From Halochromatium roseum (GTDB lineage Bacteria; Pseudomonadota; Gammaproteobacteria; Chromatiales; Chromatiaceae), in the NCBI RefSeq assembly GCF_016653315.1, contig NZ_NHSH01000049.1:1-64000 (forward strand): 64,000 bases of DNA, in the 5' to 3' direction. A program made the position numbers and the translations under genes. This document shows, piece after piece, positions 41,124-51,011 of the stretch (positions are counted from its first letter, which is position 1; the number at the start of each line of letters is the position of its first letter). The notes under the pieces were generated by a model. That model was given only the letters and a program-made list of their open reading frames with translations. It was not told where the DNA came from and ran no database searches.

Positions 41124-43670
41124 ATGGCTATTGTTCGTTCCGATAGTTTCACTACGTCTGATCATGCAGCCGTCGTCGGTGCACCTCACGGTGTTTACTG
41201 TGATTTCCGAGAACGCGCCGCGCTTGCGGATCAGATGCCAGCGCACTTGCGGGAACGCGTCTGGCCGGTCGCGGCGCGTGCGCCACAGGTCGAAGGCGAG
41301 CTGGTGCTCTACTGGATGCATCATGCGGTGCGCGGTCACGCAAACCCAGCGCTGGATGTTGCGCTGAGCTGCGCTCATCGACTTGGTCTGCCCCTTTTGG
41401 TGTATCAGGGTCTGGCGGGAGCACATCGGTTCAATGCCGATCGCCACCATGCCTTCATCTTGGAGGGCGCGCGCGACGCGCATGCGGAACTGGCCGGGCG
41501 TGGTATACGTGCGGTCTTCCATCTGCCGACGGACCCTAGCGCGCCCTCGCCACTGCCTGAGCTGGCGGCGCGCGCTGCACTGGTGGTGACCGAGGATTTC
41601 CCAGCACCGCCATTTCCTGCTTGGACCGAGCGCCTGGCAAAGCGCACCAAGGCGCCGATCTGGGCAGTCGATAGCTGCTGCATCCTGCCGATGCGCCTGC
41701 AGCCGAAGGCGTTCGCTCGCGCGTTCGAGTTTCGGCGTCACAATCAGCAGGCCTACGCCGAGCGGGTCCCGCAGCCCTGGCCCGAGATCGAACGACTCCC
41801 CGCAGCCTTTGAGGACGTATTGCCGTTCACGCCTGTCGATCTCGCTGGGGCCGACCTCAACAGCCTCATCGCCGCCTGCGAGATCGACCATAGCCTGCCG
41901 GCGATTGCTCATACTCCGGGTGGCTCCGAGGCCGGCTATCGGCGTTGGGAGGCGTTTCGTCGCGAGGGTCTGGCGAGCTATCACCGCCGCCGCAATGATG
42001 CAGCCGAACGTTGGCCGTTGGGTGTGAGTCGGCTCTCGCCCTATCTGCATCATGGCCATGTCGCGCCGTTTCGGATCGCGCGCGAGGCTTGGGAGACGGG
42101 CGGTGAGGGCGCTGAAAAGTTTCTCGATGAGCTGCTGATCTGGCGCGAGCTGGCGCATAACCTCTGCGCGTTCAGCCGCGATCCTGAATCGCTCGACGTG
42201 CTGCCCGTCTGGGCGCGGCAGACCTTGGCCGATCACGCCGATGATCCGCGCGAGCAGCTGATCGATCTCGAGAGTCTGGCGCGCGGGCGCAGTGGTGACC
42301 GGCTCTGGGATCTCGCCCAGACCTCGCTGCTGGTGCAGGGCGAGCTACACAATAATCTGCGCATGACCTGGGCCAAGGCGATCCCGCACTGGCGGGGCTC
42401 GCCGGAGCAAGCATTGGCGACCCTGATCGACCTGAATCATCGGCATGCGCTAGACGGTTGCGACCCAAACTCTTATGGCGGTCTGCTCTGGACCTTGGGT
42501 GTGTTCGATCGCCCCTTCCAACCGGAACGCGCGGTGACAGGTCGCCTGCGTGAGCGGTCGACCGCAACGCATGCTAGGCGGCTCGATCTCGACGGCTACG
42601 GGCGCCGAGTGACAGCGCCGACGACCGGGCGGGCGCTTCGCATCGCGGTCATTGGCGCCGGGCTCTCCGGGCTGGCAGCGGCGCGCGTCTTGGCCGATCA
42701 GCAACATCAGGTCAGCCTGTTCGAGAAATCTCGCGGCTGTGGTGGTCGGGCCGCAACGAGGAGGGCCGCGCATCCGAGCGGCCAGCGCCTCGGCTTCGAT
42801 CATGGCGCCCAGTATTTCACGGCCCGGGACCCACGCTTCTTGCGCCGCGTCCAAGCCTGGGCCGAGCGCGGTCTCGTCGCGCCCTGGGACGCTCGCATCG
42901 GGGCCTTTGACGGTGCCGAACTGGTGCCCGCGGGCAGCGAAACAACACGCTGGGTTGGCGTCCCAGGGATGAGCGCACTCGGTCGGGAGCTGGCGGCCGG
43001 TCTTGACCTGCAGCTGGAGACTCGCGTCAGCCCGCCACGCTGGTGCCGAGGTGGTTGGCAGCTCAGCGACGATGCCGGTCATGATCTCGGCCGCTTTGAT
43101 CGGGTGGTGGTCAGCGCTCCGGCGCCGCAAAGCGCCGACCTACTGTCGGATGCCCCCCGGCTCGCGGCTCAGGCAGCCTGTGTCGACTACACGCCTTGCT
43201 GGACTCTCATGCTCGGTTTTGATGCGCCGGTGCCTCTCAGCTTCGATGGCATCTTCGTCAATCAGGGTCCATTGCGCTGGGTTGCACGTGATAGCAGCAA
43301 GCCGGGACGGGAACGGGCGGGTAAAGATACGCAAGGAGGGGGCGGCGAGCGTTGGGTTTTGCATGCGGAGCCGGGATGGACGCGCAAGCATCTGAATGAT
43401 CCGCCCGAGCAGGTCGAGGCCGCTCTGCTCGAGGCCTTTGCGGCCCTGGTCGAGGTGGCCGGCGGATCACTGCCGAGGATCAACTGGCGCCAGTCGCACA
43501 GCTGGCTCTACTCGCTGGTTGAGACGCCGCTGGAGGAAGGCTGCCTCTGGGACCCGGCGCTTGGAATTGGTGCCTGTGGCGACTGGTGCAACGGCGCCCG
43601 CATCGAAGGCGCCTGGCTCAGTGGTGAGGCAATCGCCAGTCGTCTCTTGGCCGCTGTTGCTTCTGCATAG
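41124..43670 (+). CDS. Class II photolyase fused to a renalase-like FAD oxidoreductase
   Basis: An 848-residue fusion. Residues about 40-490 are a class II CPD photolyase: SCAHRLGLPLLVYQGL, SRLSPYLHHGHVAPFRIARE, ELLIWRELAHNLC and the class II signatures HNNLRMTWAKAI and LDGCDPNSYGGLLWTLG. Residues about 515-848 form a separate flavoprotein with the dinucleotide fold IAVIGAGLSGLAAARVLADQ, a second FAD motif SRGCGGRAATRR and a renalase-like C-terminus (GACGDWCNGARIEGAWLSGE). The photolyase uses blue light to split cyclobutane dimers; the second half may supply reduced flavin or act independently (inference). The ATG at 41124 is the most plausible start; the ribosome-binding site is weak. Confidence 0.85.
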   Translation: MAIVRSDSFTTSDHAAVVGAPHGVYCDFRERAALADQMPAHLRERVWPVAARAPQVEGELVLYWMHHAVRGHANPALDVALSCAHRLGLPLLVYQGLAGAHRFNADRHHAFILEGARDAHAELAGRGIRAVFHLPTDPSAPSPLPELAARAALVVTEDFPAPPFPAWTERLAKRTKAPIWAVDSCCILPMRLQPKAFARAFEFRRHNQQAYAERVPQPWPEIERLPAAFEDVLPFTPVDLAGADLNSLIAACEIDHSLPAIAHTPGGSEAGYRRWEAFRREGLASYHRRRNDAAERWPLGVSRLSPYLHHGHVAPFRIAREAWETGGEGAEKFLDELLIWRELAHNLCAFSRDPESLDVLPVWARQTLADHADDPREQLIDLESLARGRSGDRLWDLAQTSLLVQGELHNNLRMTWAKAIPHWRGSPEQALATLIDLNHRHALDGCDPNSYGGLLWTLGVFDRPFQPERAVTGRLRERSTATHARRLDLDGYGRRVTAPTTGRALRIAVIGAGLSGLAAARVLADQQHQVSLFEKSRGCGGRAATRRAAHPSGQRLGFDHGAQYFTARDPRFLRRVQAWAERGLVAPWDARIGAFDGAELVPAGSETTRWVGVPGMSALGRELAAGLDLQLETRVSPPRWCRGGWQLSDDAGHDLGRFDRVVVSAPAPQSADLLSDAPRLAAQAACVDYTPCWTLMLGFDAPVPLSFDGIFVNQGPLRWVARDSSKPGRERAGKDTQGGGGERWVLHAEPGWTRKHLNDPPEQVEAALLEAFAALVEVAGGSLPRINWRQSHSWLYSLVETPLEEGCLWDPALGIGACGDWCNGARIEGAWLSGEAIASRLLAAVASA

Positions 43671-43812
43671 GTGACCGATCGGCCAACCAATCGCGCCTCT
43701 CTCGCCGCGGATGAGCCTAAGTGATCCCGGCATCGCTCTCGGTCGGTGAGGCTCACATGCCTTTACCGTGTCTATCAAGACTGCCCAAGCGAGCTTTTAA
43801 GATGCTCGGCTT

Positions 43813-43866
43813 GTATTTTACAATGATGGCTTAAGGTAAAATAAAGTCGAACCTTATTTTAGGGAG
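43813..43866. promoter_or_regulatory. Alternating TATTTTA/TAAAATA inverted repeats upstream of fic
   Basis: Three alternating arms, tattttac (43814-43821), gtaaaataa (43836-43844) and ttatttta (43854-43861), can pair as two overlapping palindromes. They are AT-rich in a GC-rich region and end at the agggagg ribosome-binding site of fic. This is a likely operator, perhaps for the gene's own C-terminal HTH (inference). Confidence 0.6.
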
Positions 43867-43882
43867 GCCAGAGGCAGGCCGA

Positions 43883-45058
43883 ATGAAGCGAGACAGCCAA
43901 GGCCGCTATGTGACCATTTCGACAGTACGCGAGAAGGCAAATGCCTTCGTGCCGGCGCCGCTGCCGCCGCATCCACCGATCGACTGGACGCCTGATCTGC
44001 GTAGCAAATTCGACCAGGCACTGCTGGCGCTCGGGCGACTGGACAGCGTCTCGACCCTGCTGCCAGACACCTCGCTGTTCCTCTACATGTATGTCCGCAA
44101 GGAGGCCGTGCTTTCATCCATGATTGAGGGAACCCAATCGTCCCTGTCGGACCTGCTGCTGTTCGAGTTGGAACAGGAGCCTGGAGTGCCGCTGGATGAC
44201 GTGCGGGAGGTCAGCAACTATGTCGCTGCCCTCGATCATGGCCTGCGACTGCTGGAAGAGGGGCTGCCATTATCGCTGCGGCTGCTCCGCGAGATCCATG
44301 GCGTGCTCCTGAGCAAGGGGCGGGGCAGCAGCCAAACCCCAGGCGAGTTCCGACGCAGCCAGAACTGGATCGGCGGTACCCGGCCAGGCAATGCGACCTT
44401 CGTCCCACCTCCGGCCGATGCCGTCATGGAATGCATGAGCAAGCTTGAGCTGTTCCTGCATGACCAGCCGGAACCGACCCCAGTGCTGCTCAAGGCGGCG
44501 TTCGCCCATGTGCAGTTCGAGACGATCCACCCGTTTCTTGATGGGAATGGCCGCCTGGGGCGTTTGCTGATCACGCTGCTGTTGTGCTCGGAGTCGGTCT
44601 TGCGCGAGCCGCTGCTCTACCTCAGCCTCTACTTCAAGGCGCACCGCCAGCATTATTACGAACTGCTCAACCGCGTGCGCCAGACCGGTGACTGGGAAGC
44701 CTGGCTCGCGTTCTTTGCCGAGGCAGTGATCGTCACGGCTACCCAAGCGGTGGAGACCGCCCAGCAACTGCTCGCGCTGACAAGCCAGGATCGTGACAAG
44801 ATCAGCATGCTTGGTCGCGCGGCTGCATCCAGCTTGCGGGTTCACCGAGCACTGATGGCGCATCCCATCGCGACCTCCGGCTCGCTGGTGGAGGAGACTA
44901 GTCTGACTCCAGCGACCGTCAATAAGGCGCTTGGCCACTTAGAACAGCTCGGCATTGTGAAGGAGTTGACGGCGCAGAAGCGCAATCGGCTGTTCAGCTA
45001 CGCCCGCTATATCGAGATCATCAGTCGTGGTACGGAGCCGCCGGGTCGCTCGGGTTGA
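43883..45058 (+). CDS. Fic-family AMP-transferase with winged helix
   Basis: A 391-residue Fic protein. The N-terminal Fic_N region carries the inhibitory motif SSMIEGTQ (near residue 76), typical of class II Fic proteins. The catalytic loop HPFLDGNGRLGR near 215 is complete. The C-terminal 70 residues look like a winged helix (SLVEETSLTPATVNKALGHL) that may bind DNA. Fic proteins transfer AMP to target proteins; the target is not evident. The gene stands alone, preceded by the inverted repeats at 43813-43866 and followed by an intergenic stretch of 240 bases with no good gene. Confidence 0.92.
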   Translation: MKRDSQGRYVTISTVREKANAFVPAPLPPHPPIDWTPDLRSKFDQALLALGRLDSVSTLLPDTSLFLYMYVRKEAVLSSMIEGTQSSLSDLLLFELEQEPGVPLDDVREVSNYVAALDHGLRLLEEGLPLSLRLLREIHGVLLSKGRGSSQTPGEFRRSQNWIGGTRPGNATFVPPPADAVMECMSKLELFLHDQPEPTPVLLKAAFAHVQFETIHPFLDGNGRLGRLLITLLLCSESVLREPLLYLSLYFKAHRQHYYELLNRVRQTGDWEAWLAFFAEAVIVTATQAVETAQQLLALTSQDRDKISMLGRAAASSLRVHRALMAHPIATSGSLVEETSLTPATVNKALGHLEQLGIVKELTAQKRNRLFSYARYIEIISRGTEPPGRSG

Positions 45059-45292
45059 GGTTGTCATTGAGGGATCAATTTCGGGATGACGCGCAGGCCG
45101 CCGTCTGCAAGTATCAACCGAGCTAGCGGCTGCGGTAGGTGTTCCAGACTGACAAAGGAAAAATAGGGCGTTGAGCTCTTAAGATTCCGCCGCACGTGGA
45201 CCAAAGTGCCCAAGGTAGTCCAAGATGGCATGGATAAACAGGGCGGGCTAATATTGACCTTCAATGCATGAGCAATCTTGTCCTCATCATCC

Positions 45293-45916
45293 ATGCCGAT
45301 GTCTATCGCAACCGCTTACCAGCCGGAATCGCATCGTCTTTTCACCATCGAGGAGCTACCTGATGCTGTGGGCGACAGTCTTGGGGAACTCATCGACGGG
45401 AGGTTTTTTCCGATGCCGCCAACCGGCTGGCCGCACGCATCCATCGAAGCCCGGATGACCAGCAAGCTCCAGCAGTACGTCGACGCCAACCCAGTCGGCG
45501 TCGTGCTGACAGGCGAGGTTGGCATTATCATCCGGCGTGATCCTGATACGTTGCGCGGTGCTGACCTCGCCTTCGTCTCGCAAAATCGCCTCGCTCGGGC
45601 GTCGCCGAGCGGATACTTGGATGTTGCGCCGGAACTGGTCGTCGAGATCATCTCGCCGAACGATCGTTGGACCGAGATCACCGCCAAGCTGGATGACTAC
45701 TTCAGTATTGGGGTTGAGCTGGTCTGGATCTTGGACCCGCGCCGCCGACGGGTGAGCTGCTATCGCAGTCCCACGGAGCTAGAGTTGCGCGGCGCGGGTG
45801 ATACGCTCACCGCTGAGCCCATGTTGCCGGGCCTGAGGCTGTCGGTCGCTGACCTGTTTGGCAAGGCGCCCGAGGTCTCTTCCGTTGCAGCTAGATCCGT
45901 CGAGACTGCGATGTAG
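45293..45916 (+). CDS. Uma2-family PD-(D/E)XK nuclease-like protein, second locus
   Basis: A 207-residue Uma2/DUF820 protein. Core motifs are RRDPDTLRGADLAFVS followed by LVVEIISPND and the Lys in TAKLDDYFSIGVELVWILD. It is not closely related to the Uma2 at 7893-8474. The in-frame ATG at 45293 or 45299 is preferred over a TTG at 45278. Its 3' end overlaps the antisense hicB-like gene by about 155 bases. Confidence 0.82.
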   Translation: MPMSIATAYQPESHRLFTIEELPDAVGDSLGELIDGRFFPMPPTGWPHASIEARMTSKLQQYVDANPVGVVLTGEVGIIIRRDPDTLRGADLAFVSQNRLARASPSGYLDVAPELVVEIISPNDRWTEITAKLDDYFSIGVELVWILDPRRRRVSCYRSPTELELRGAGDTLTAEPMLPGLRLSVADLFGKAPEVSSVAARSVETAM

Positions 45917-46047
45917 TCGGTGATCGCGTCTGCGATGTTTTCTAACGCTTCTTGCTCTGTTTTCCCTTGAGACCAGCAGCCAGGTAGACCTGGGCAGGAA
46001 ACGCTAAAGCCCTCGTCAGTTCTTCGCAGAGACACTTTGTATTTCAT
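45760..46047 (-). CDS. hicB: HicB-like antitoxin without HicA, 3' end overlapping Uma2
   Basis: A 95-residue frame with the HicB start MKYKVSLRRTDEGFSVSCPG followed by the LPGCWSQGKTEQEALENIADA helix. After about residue 55 the sequence is antisense to the Uma2 gene, and its character (SVSPAPRNSS) is not that of the family. HicB antitoxins of this type have about 65-80 residues and a hicA partner. None is seen here, so it is an orphan or truncated antitoxin. Start 46047 is the family-consistent ATG. Confidence 0.7.
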   Translation of the reverse strand: MKYKVSLRRTDEGFSVSCPGLPGCWSQGKTEQEALENIADAITDYIAVSTDLAATEETSGALPNRSATDSLRPGNMGSAVSVSPAPRNSSSVGLR

Positions 46048-46118
46048 TGGCTACCTCAAGCGCTTTGATTGCGCGATGGCGAACCTGATTTTCGATCACC
46101 GTTGAGTCCACGTCGGCC

Positions 46119-48029
46119 TCAGTTTAGGCAGTGCGCGACAATCTGATCAGCAGCCTCTTCAGCCGATAGCGCTGTCGTGTCGATATGCAGCTCCGGATGC
46201 TCCGGCGGCTCATAGGGACTATCAACACCAGTCAGGTTCTTCAACTCACCAGCGCGGGCGCGCTGATAGAGCCCTTCCGGATCACGCGCCTCGGCGACCG
46301 AGAGCGGCGTATCGATGAAGACCTCGATGAACTCGCCCTCGGGCATCAGCTGCCGCACCTGCTCGCGCTCGCTGCGGAACGGCGAGATGAAGGCGCAGAT
46401 GACGATGAGACCGGCGTCGGTCATCAGCCGGGCGACGGCGCCGACGCGGCGGATGTTCTCGACCCGATCGGCCTTGGTGAAGCCGAGATCCTGACTCAGG
46501 CCATGGCGGACGTTACGGCCATCGAGCAGGAAGGTATGACGGCCGAGCGCGTGCAGCTTCTTCTCGACCAGGTTGGCGATGGTCGATTTGCCCGCCGCCG
46601 GTAGGCCGGTGAGCCAGACCAATCTCGGTTGCTGCTGCTTCATCGCCGCGTGGGCAGCGCGGTCCACCTCGATGTGCTGCCAGGGCAGGTTGTGGCTGCG
46701 GCGCAGCGCGAAGTGAATCATCCCGGCGCCGATGGTGGCATTGGTGAAACGGTCGATGAGGATGAAGCCGCCCAGATCCGGAGTCTGCTCATAGGCCTCG
46801 AACGGGATGGCGCGATCGGTGGCGATGTTGCAGACGCCGATGCCGTTCAACTCTAGCGTCTTGCCGGGCTCATGGGCGAGGCTGTTGATATTGATCTGGT
46901 ACTTCTGGCTGGTGACGGTCGCGGTAAGCAGGTTGGTGCCGATCTTCATCAGGTAGGTACGGCCCGGCAGCATCGGCTCCTCGGCCATCCAGACCAGGGT
47001 GGCCTCGAACTGATCAGCGACCTCGACCGGCTGCTCGGCGGCGGTGATGACCTGGCCGCGTGAGCAGTCGATCTCATCGTTGAGCGTCAGTGTCACCGAT
47101 TGTCCGGCGTGCGCGGCATCCAGGTCGCCATCCAGGGTGACCACGCGGGCGATGGTGGAGCCTTGAGCGCCGGGTTGGACCTTCACGGCATCGCCGGGGC
47201 GCACCGTGCCGCTGACGATCTGGCCGGAGAAGCCACGGAAATCCAGGTTCGGCCGATTGACCCATTGCACCGGCATGCGGAACGGCTGAGCCGCGAGAAG
47301 CTGCTCGTCGATCTCGACCGTCTCCAGATGATGCAGCAGGGTCGGACCCTGATACCAAGGCGTGGCCTCGCTCAGGGTGATGATGTTGTCGCCCATCAGG
47401 CCCGAGACCGGCACCGCGACGAAGTCCTCGATGCCGATCTGTTGGGCGAAGGCGCGATAGTCGGCGACGATCTCGTCGAATACCGACTGCTGGTAGTCGA
47501 CCAGATCCATCTTGTTGATCGCCAGCAAGACGTGGCGGATGCCGACCAGCTTGGCCAGGTAGCTATGGCGACGGGTCTGGGTCAGTATCCCTTTGCGCGC
47601 ATCGATCAGGATCACCGCCAACTGTGCGGTGGAGGCACCGGTGACCATGTTGCGGGTGTACTGCTCATGGCCCGGGGTGTCGGCGACGATGAACTTGCGC
47701 GCCTCGGTGGCGAAGAAGCGATAGGCGACATCGATGGTGATGCCCTGCTCGCGCTCGGCAGCGAGGCCGTCGACCAGCAGGGCGAAATCGATTGCCTCGC
47801 CTTGGGTGCCGACGCGCTTGGAGTCGGCCTCCAGCGAGGCGAGCTGATCCTCGAAGATCATCTTGCTGTCGTAGAGCAGGCGCCCGATCAGGGTCGACTT
47901 GCCGTCATCGACGCTGCCGCAGGTGATGAAGCGGAGCATCGTCTTGTGCTGATGCTGCTCCAGGTAGGCGTCGATGTCCTCGGCGATCAGCGCCTCGGTG
48001 CGGTAGACAGGCTCGGCCGGTGCGCTCAT
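46119..48029 (-). CDS. cysN: Bifunctional sulfate adenylyltransferase subunit 1/APS kinase (CysN/C)
   Basis: A 636-residue fusion. Residues 1 to about 440 are the CysN GTPase with G1 [16 protein letters not shown]3 DTPGHEQY and G4 NKMD motifs. Residues about 455-636 are APS kinase (CysC) with the P-loop [14 protein letters not shown] hydrolysis drives APS formation by CysD; the kinase then makes PAPS. The start overlaps the cysD stop by one base (TGATG), so the genes are coupled. This is the assimilatory sulfate activation route. Confidence 0.96.
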   Translation of the reverse strand: MSAPAEPVYRTEALIAEDIDAYLEQHQHKTMLRFITCGSVDDGKSTLIGRLLYDSKMIFEDQLASLEADSKRVGTQGEAIDFALLVDGLAAEREQGITIDVAYRFFATEARKFIVADTPGHEQYTRNMVTGASTAQLAVILIDARKGILTQTRRHSYLAKLVGIRHVLLAINKMDLVDYQQSVFDEIVADYRAFAQQIGIEDFVAVPVSGLMGDNIITLSEATPWYQGPTLLHHLETVEIDEQLLAAQPFRMPVQWVNRPNLDFRGFSGQIVSGTVRPGDAVKVQPGAQGSTIARVVTLDGDLDAAHAGQSVTLTLNDEIDCSRGQVITAAEQPVEVADQFEATLVWMAEEPMLPGRTYLMKIGTNLLTATVTSQKYQININSLAHEPGKTLELNGIGVCNIATDRAIPFEAYEQTPDLGGFILIDRFTNATIGAGMIHFALRRSHNLPWQHIEVDRAAHAAMKQQQPRLVWLTGLPAAGKSTIANLVEKKLHALGRHTFLLDGRNVRHGLSQDLGFTKADRVENIRRVGAVARLMTDAGLIVICAFISPFRSEREQVRQLMPEGEFIEVFIDTPLSVAEARDPEGLYQRARAGELKNLTGVDSPYEPPEHPELHIDTTALSAEEAADQIVAHCLN

Positions 48030-48934
48030 CAGAAGTACCCCTCTTGTTTCTTCTTCTCCATGCTGGCCGACTGATCATGGTCGATGGCGCGGCCTTGGCG
48101 CTCGGAGGTGGTGGTCAGCAGCATCTCTTGGATGACCTCGGGCAGGGTCTGGGCGCGACTCTCGACGGCGCCAGTGAGCGGGTAGCAGCCGAGGGTGCGG
48201 AAGCGAATCCAGCGCTCCTCGACCTGCTCGCCATCCCGAAACCGAAAACGCTCGTCATCGACCATCAGCAACAAGCCATCACGCTCGACGGTCGGACGCG
48301 GCGCGCTGAAGTAGAGCGGGACGATCTCGATGCCCTCGACATGGATGTACTGCCAGATGTCGAGTTCGGTCCAGTTCGACATCGGGAAGACGCGGATGCT
48401 CTCGCCTTTGTTTTTGCGCGTGTTATAGAGCCGCCAGAGCTCGGGGCGCTGGTTCTTCGGATCCCAGCGGTGGTTGGCGGAGCGGAAGGAGAAGATGCGC
48501 TCCTTGGCGCGGCTCTTCTCCTCGTCGCGCCTTGCGCCGCCAAAGGCGGCGTCAAAACCGTAATGATCAAGTGCCTGCTTCAGGCCCTCGGTCTTCCAAA
48601 GGTCGGTATGCAGGCTGCCGTGGTCGAACGGGTTGATACCGCGCGCCTTGGCCTCGGGGTTCTGATGCACCAGCAGTTCCATGCCAGCCTCGCGGGCGGC
48701 GCGCTCGCGCAGCTCATACATGGCCTGAAACTTCCAGGTGGTATCCACGTGTAAGAGCGGGAAGGGCGGCGGCGATGGATAGAAGGCCTTTCTCGCAACA
48801 TGCAGCATGGCCGCGGAATCCTTGCCGACCGAGTACAGCATCACCGGCTTTTCGGCTTCGGCCGCGACCTCGCGCATGATGTGGATGCTCTCCGCCTCGA
48901 GACGCTCGAGGTGGGTTAAAGACTTCATTGGCAA
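48029..48934 (-). CDS. cysD: Sulfate adenylyltransferase subunit 2 (CysD)
   Basis: A 301-residue ATP sulfurylase small subunit of the PAPS-reductase/ATP-pyrophosphatase superfamily. The PP-loop [12 protein letters not shown] is near residue 35; conserved segments include [27 protein letters not shown] and [15 protein letters not shown]. It forms the active ATP sulfurylase with CysN/C, encoded directly downstream. The ATG at 48934 has aggagag upstream. This copy begins a two-gene operon. Confidence 0.96.
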   Translation of the reverse strand: MPMKSLTHLERLEAESIHIMREVAAEAEKPVMLYSVGKDSAAMLHVARKAFYPSPPPFPLLHVDTTWKFQAMYELRERAAREAGMELLVHQNPEAKARGINPFDHGSLHTDLWKTEGLKQALDHYGFDAAFGGARRDEEKSRAKERIFSFRSANHRWDPKNQRPELWRLYNTRKNKGESIRVFPMSNWTELDIWQYIHVEGIEIVPLYFSAPRPTVERDGLLLMVDDERFRFRDGEQVEERWIRFRTLGCYPLTGAVESRAQTLPEVIQEMLLTTTSERQGRAIDHDQSASMEKKKQEGYF

Positions 48935-49032
48935 GCGCTCTCCTATGCGAGGGTTGATCGTGACTGGGGCTCATCAGGCGCAGGGCCGATATAGCCAGGC
49001 GCAGCAAGCCGTTGCTGCTGCGTTGTGCTGGC

Positions 49033-49686
49033 TCAAGGTTGCTGGAGTGAGACTTCGAACATGACCTCGTTGCGACGCAGCGGTCCGGGTGTGAAGGGAT
49101 CGTTGTAGTAGGCATAGATCGGCTCGCCGCGCGGCTCGAGCCCGCGTTCAGCCATCCAAGTCTCGAGCCGGGCTTGCTGCTCAGCGATGGCCTGGTCAGT
49201 GGTCCTGCCACTGAAGCGCAGGGCGGCAACGCGCCGCGCGGGGATGTGCTCCAGGCGAACCTGCTCGTTGCTGGGTGGCGGCAGATCATCCAATCCATAC
49301 TCGGACGGCATGATGAACTGGATGGTCCAGTTACCATCGTTCGCTGGGGTCTGAGTTACCGGCGCCGTCATTGCGATCTTTTCATCGGCCGCAAGCTTGC
49401 GTTGTTGTACCGGCGCGGTCATGGCGATGCGCTCGCCGCCGCGCTCCTTGGCGAAGATGTAGCGAGCGAGTGGGCCGAAGCCGCTGCTCAAGCTCTGTTG
49501 GCGGCTACCGCTGCCGTTGACCTCGGCGACGACGAGTGGTGGGTAGTCGCGCAGCTCGAAATCGCCATCTTGAACGATGGCCTGATACTCAGGCTTCTCG
49601 ACGTTCTGGATCACGTAGACAAAGACCAGCATCGCAATGATGCCAATCAACAGGGCGCTACCGAGCAGGATCATAAAAAGCTTCAT
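49033..49686 (-). CDS. SOUL-family haem-binding protein
   Basis: A 217-residue protein with an N-terminal membrane anchor (MKLFMILLGSALLIGIIAML) and a SOUL/HBP domain: YQAIVQDGDFELRDYPPLVV, RIAMTAPV repeated twice (ERIAMTAPVQQ and EKIAMTAPVTQ) and IPARRVAALRFSG. SOUL proteins bind haem or tetrapyrroles loosely; a periplasmic or membrane-bound role is suggested by the anchor. The ATG at 49686 is used; a longer frame begins 18 residues earlier and overlaps the upstream gene by 20 bases, indicating coupling. Confidence 0.88.
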   Translation of the reverse strand: MKLFMILLGSALLIGIIAMLVFVYVIQNVEKPEYQAIVQDGDFELRDYPPLVVAEVNGSGSRQQSLSSGFGPLARYIFAKERGGERIAMTAPVQQRKLAADEKIAMTAPVTQTPANDGNWTIQFIMPSEYGLDDLPPPSNEQVRLEHIPARRVAALRFSGRTTDQAIAEQQARLETWMAERGLEPRGEPIYAYYNDPFTPGPLRRNEVMFEVSLQQP

Positions 49687-49720
49687 AAAAGAGGGTCGTT
49701 CAATGGTGGTCGCCTTGGCT

Positions 49721-50788
49721 CTAGGCGGTCTTGTCGGCATCGGCGTCGTTTCGGCTCGGTATCAACAAGCCACCAAGGATCAACAGTATCAGGCCGGCAA
49801 GCGAGATCCAGTACCAGCCCTTAAGCCCCATCGGACCAAACTGATAGACCGAGCCGGCGCTCAGCATGACACCGTCGCCGAAGGGTACGATCCAGCTCAC
49901 CCCATACTGCACATGGTTCGGTGGCGCCTGGATCAGCTCGGCAAAGGCCTTGGCCTCTAGGGCGTCGTCTGACTCATCGATCTCGACGCGCAACAGGCCA
50001 TCATCGCTGCCGATCCACAGCCGCGCGGCCTGCTTGGACTTGGCGGGCTCAAGATAGAGCGAGAGCATGCGGCTGTTCTCGAGGCCGACCTTCAGCCGCT
50101 GCCAGGGCTGTAGCGGTTCTGGCTGCCAGTATAGGCCCTTGTCGCTGCCGGCGATCAGCCGACCGCCGTCGGTGATGACGAAGCTGAAGATGTTGATGCC
50201 CTCGGGCAGTCCCTCGCGGTTGGGCTGCCAACTGAGCAGATCAGTGGCCTTGGCAGAGTAGACCCCCTCACCGACGCTGCCAATGTGCAGCCAAAGCTCA
50301 TCGGCTCGTTGCTGGGTTTCGAGCCGATAGATGCTGGTGCCTTCGAGCGCCTGCAGCCATTGGCCGTCGCCCTGCACATAGAGTCCGTTGCCAGTCCCGA
50401 CCAAGAGCCGGCCGCCGGCTAGGATCTCGTCGCGCACTCGTACCGGTAGTGCTGGCATGCCGGCTGGGACATTGTAGAGGCCGCCGCCGGTGCCGATCGG
50501 GCCCTTCGAAGCGTCGCCGGAGAGGTCTGCTGAGAGCGCGGTGACCGGATGGCCGTCCAGATTCACGTTAACGCGGGTCCAAAGATCGCTGGCGTAACGC
50601 CAGAGCTCACCGTCTTGGGTGCCGGCCAGGATGGAGCCGTCATCGGCGCGTGCGAGATCGGTGATATGGCCGCTGCCGATGGGTGCGTTGCGCACCAGCC
50701 GCTCGCCGCCAGGGATGAGCGGGCCGGCGATCAGCAGGATGAGTCCCAGCACGGCGATGCCGATGGCGATGGGGCGACTGGCTTTCAT
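49721..50788 (-). CDS. Membrane-anchored beta-propeller-like protein
   Basis: A 355-residue protein with N-terminal (about 7-25) and C-terminal (about 320-340) membrane helices and about six repeating strands between, each with a GT/GS-x-x-GLY/LWR motif (DGSILAGTQDGELWRY, GGRLLVGTGNGLYVQ, GGRLIAGSDKGLYWQ, ARLWIGSDDGLLRV). This is the pattern of a ligand-binding or scaffolding propeller in the periplasm. No catalytic residues are evident. It overlaps or abuts the SOUL gene and is likely cotranscribed with it. Confidence 0.75.
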   Translation of the reverse strand: MKASRPIAIGIAVLGLILLIAGPLIPGGERLVRNAPIGSGHITDLARADDGSILAGTQDGELWRYASDLWTRVNVNLDGHPVTALSADLSGDASKGPIGTGGGLYNVPAGMPALPVRVRDEILAGGRLLVGTGNGLYVQGDGQWLQALEGTSIYRLETQQRADELWLHIGSVGEGVYSAKATDLLSWQPNREGLPEGINIFSFVITDGGRLIAGSDKGLYWQPEPLQPWQRLKVGLENSRMLSLYLEPAKSKQAARLWIGSDDGLLRVEIDESDDALEAKAFAELIQAPPNHVQYGVSWIVPFGDGVMLSAGSVYQFGPMGLKGWYWISLAGLILLILGGLLIPSRNDADADKTA

Positions 50789-51011
50789 GAAGTCTCCTCG
50801 GGTCCAAGTTGTTTGTGCGTGTTATTCGAGCGTGTTGTCGCGCGTGTCAGACCAGCGCCTTGCGCTTGCTCGACTTGCGGGCTTAGCGCTTTGGCTGGCG
50901 GCTTCTAGCAAGTGACGGTCGGCGGGCCGCCAAGCAAGTGGAAAACGGCGGGCAGCGCCTCTGCTATCATCGCCGACCTTGGCATGTTGCAACAGACCTG
51001 AGAGCAGCGCG

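Noticed and set aside
45064..45294. A 76-residue minus-strand frame between fic and Uma2
   Set aside because: No motif, weak start, and partly overlaps the start region of Uma2; likely chance.
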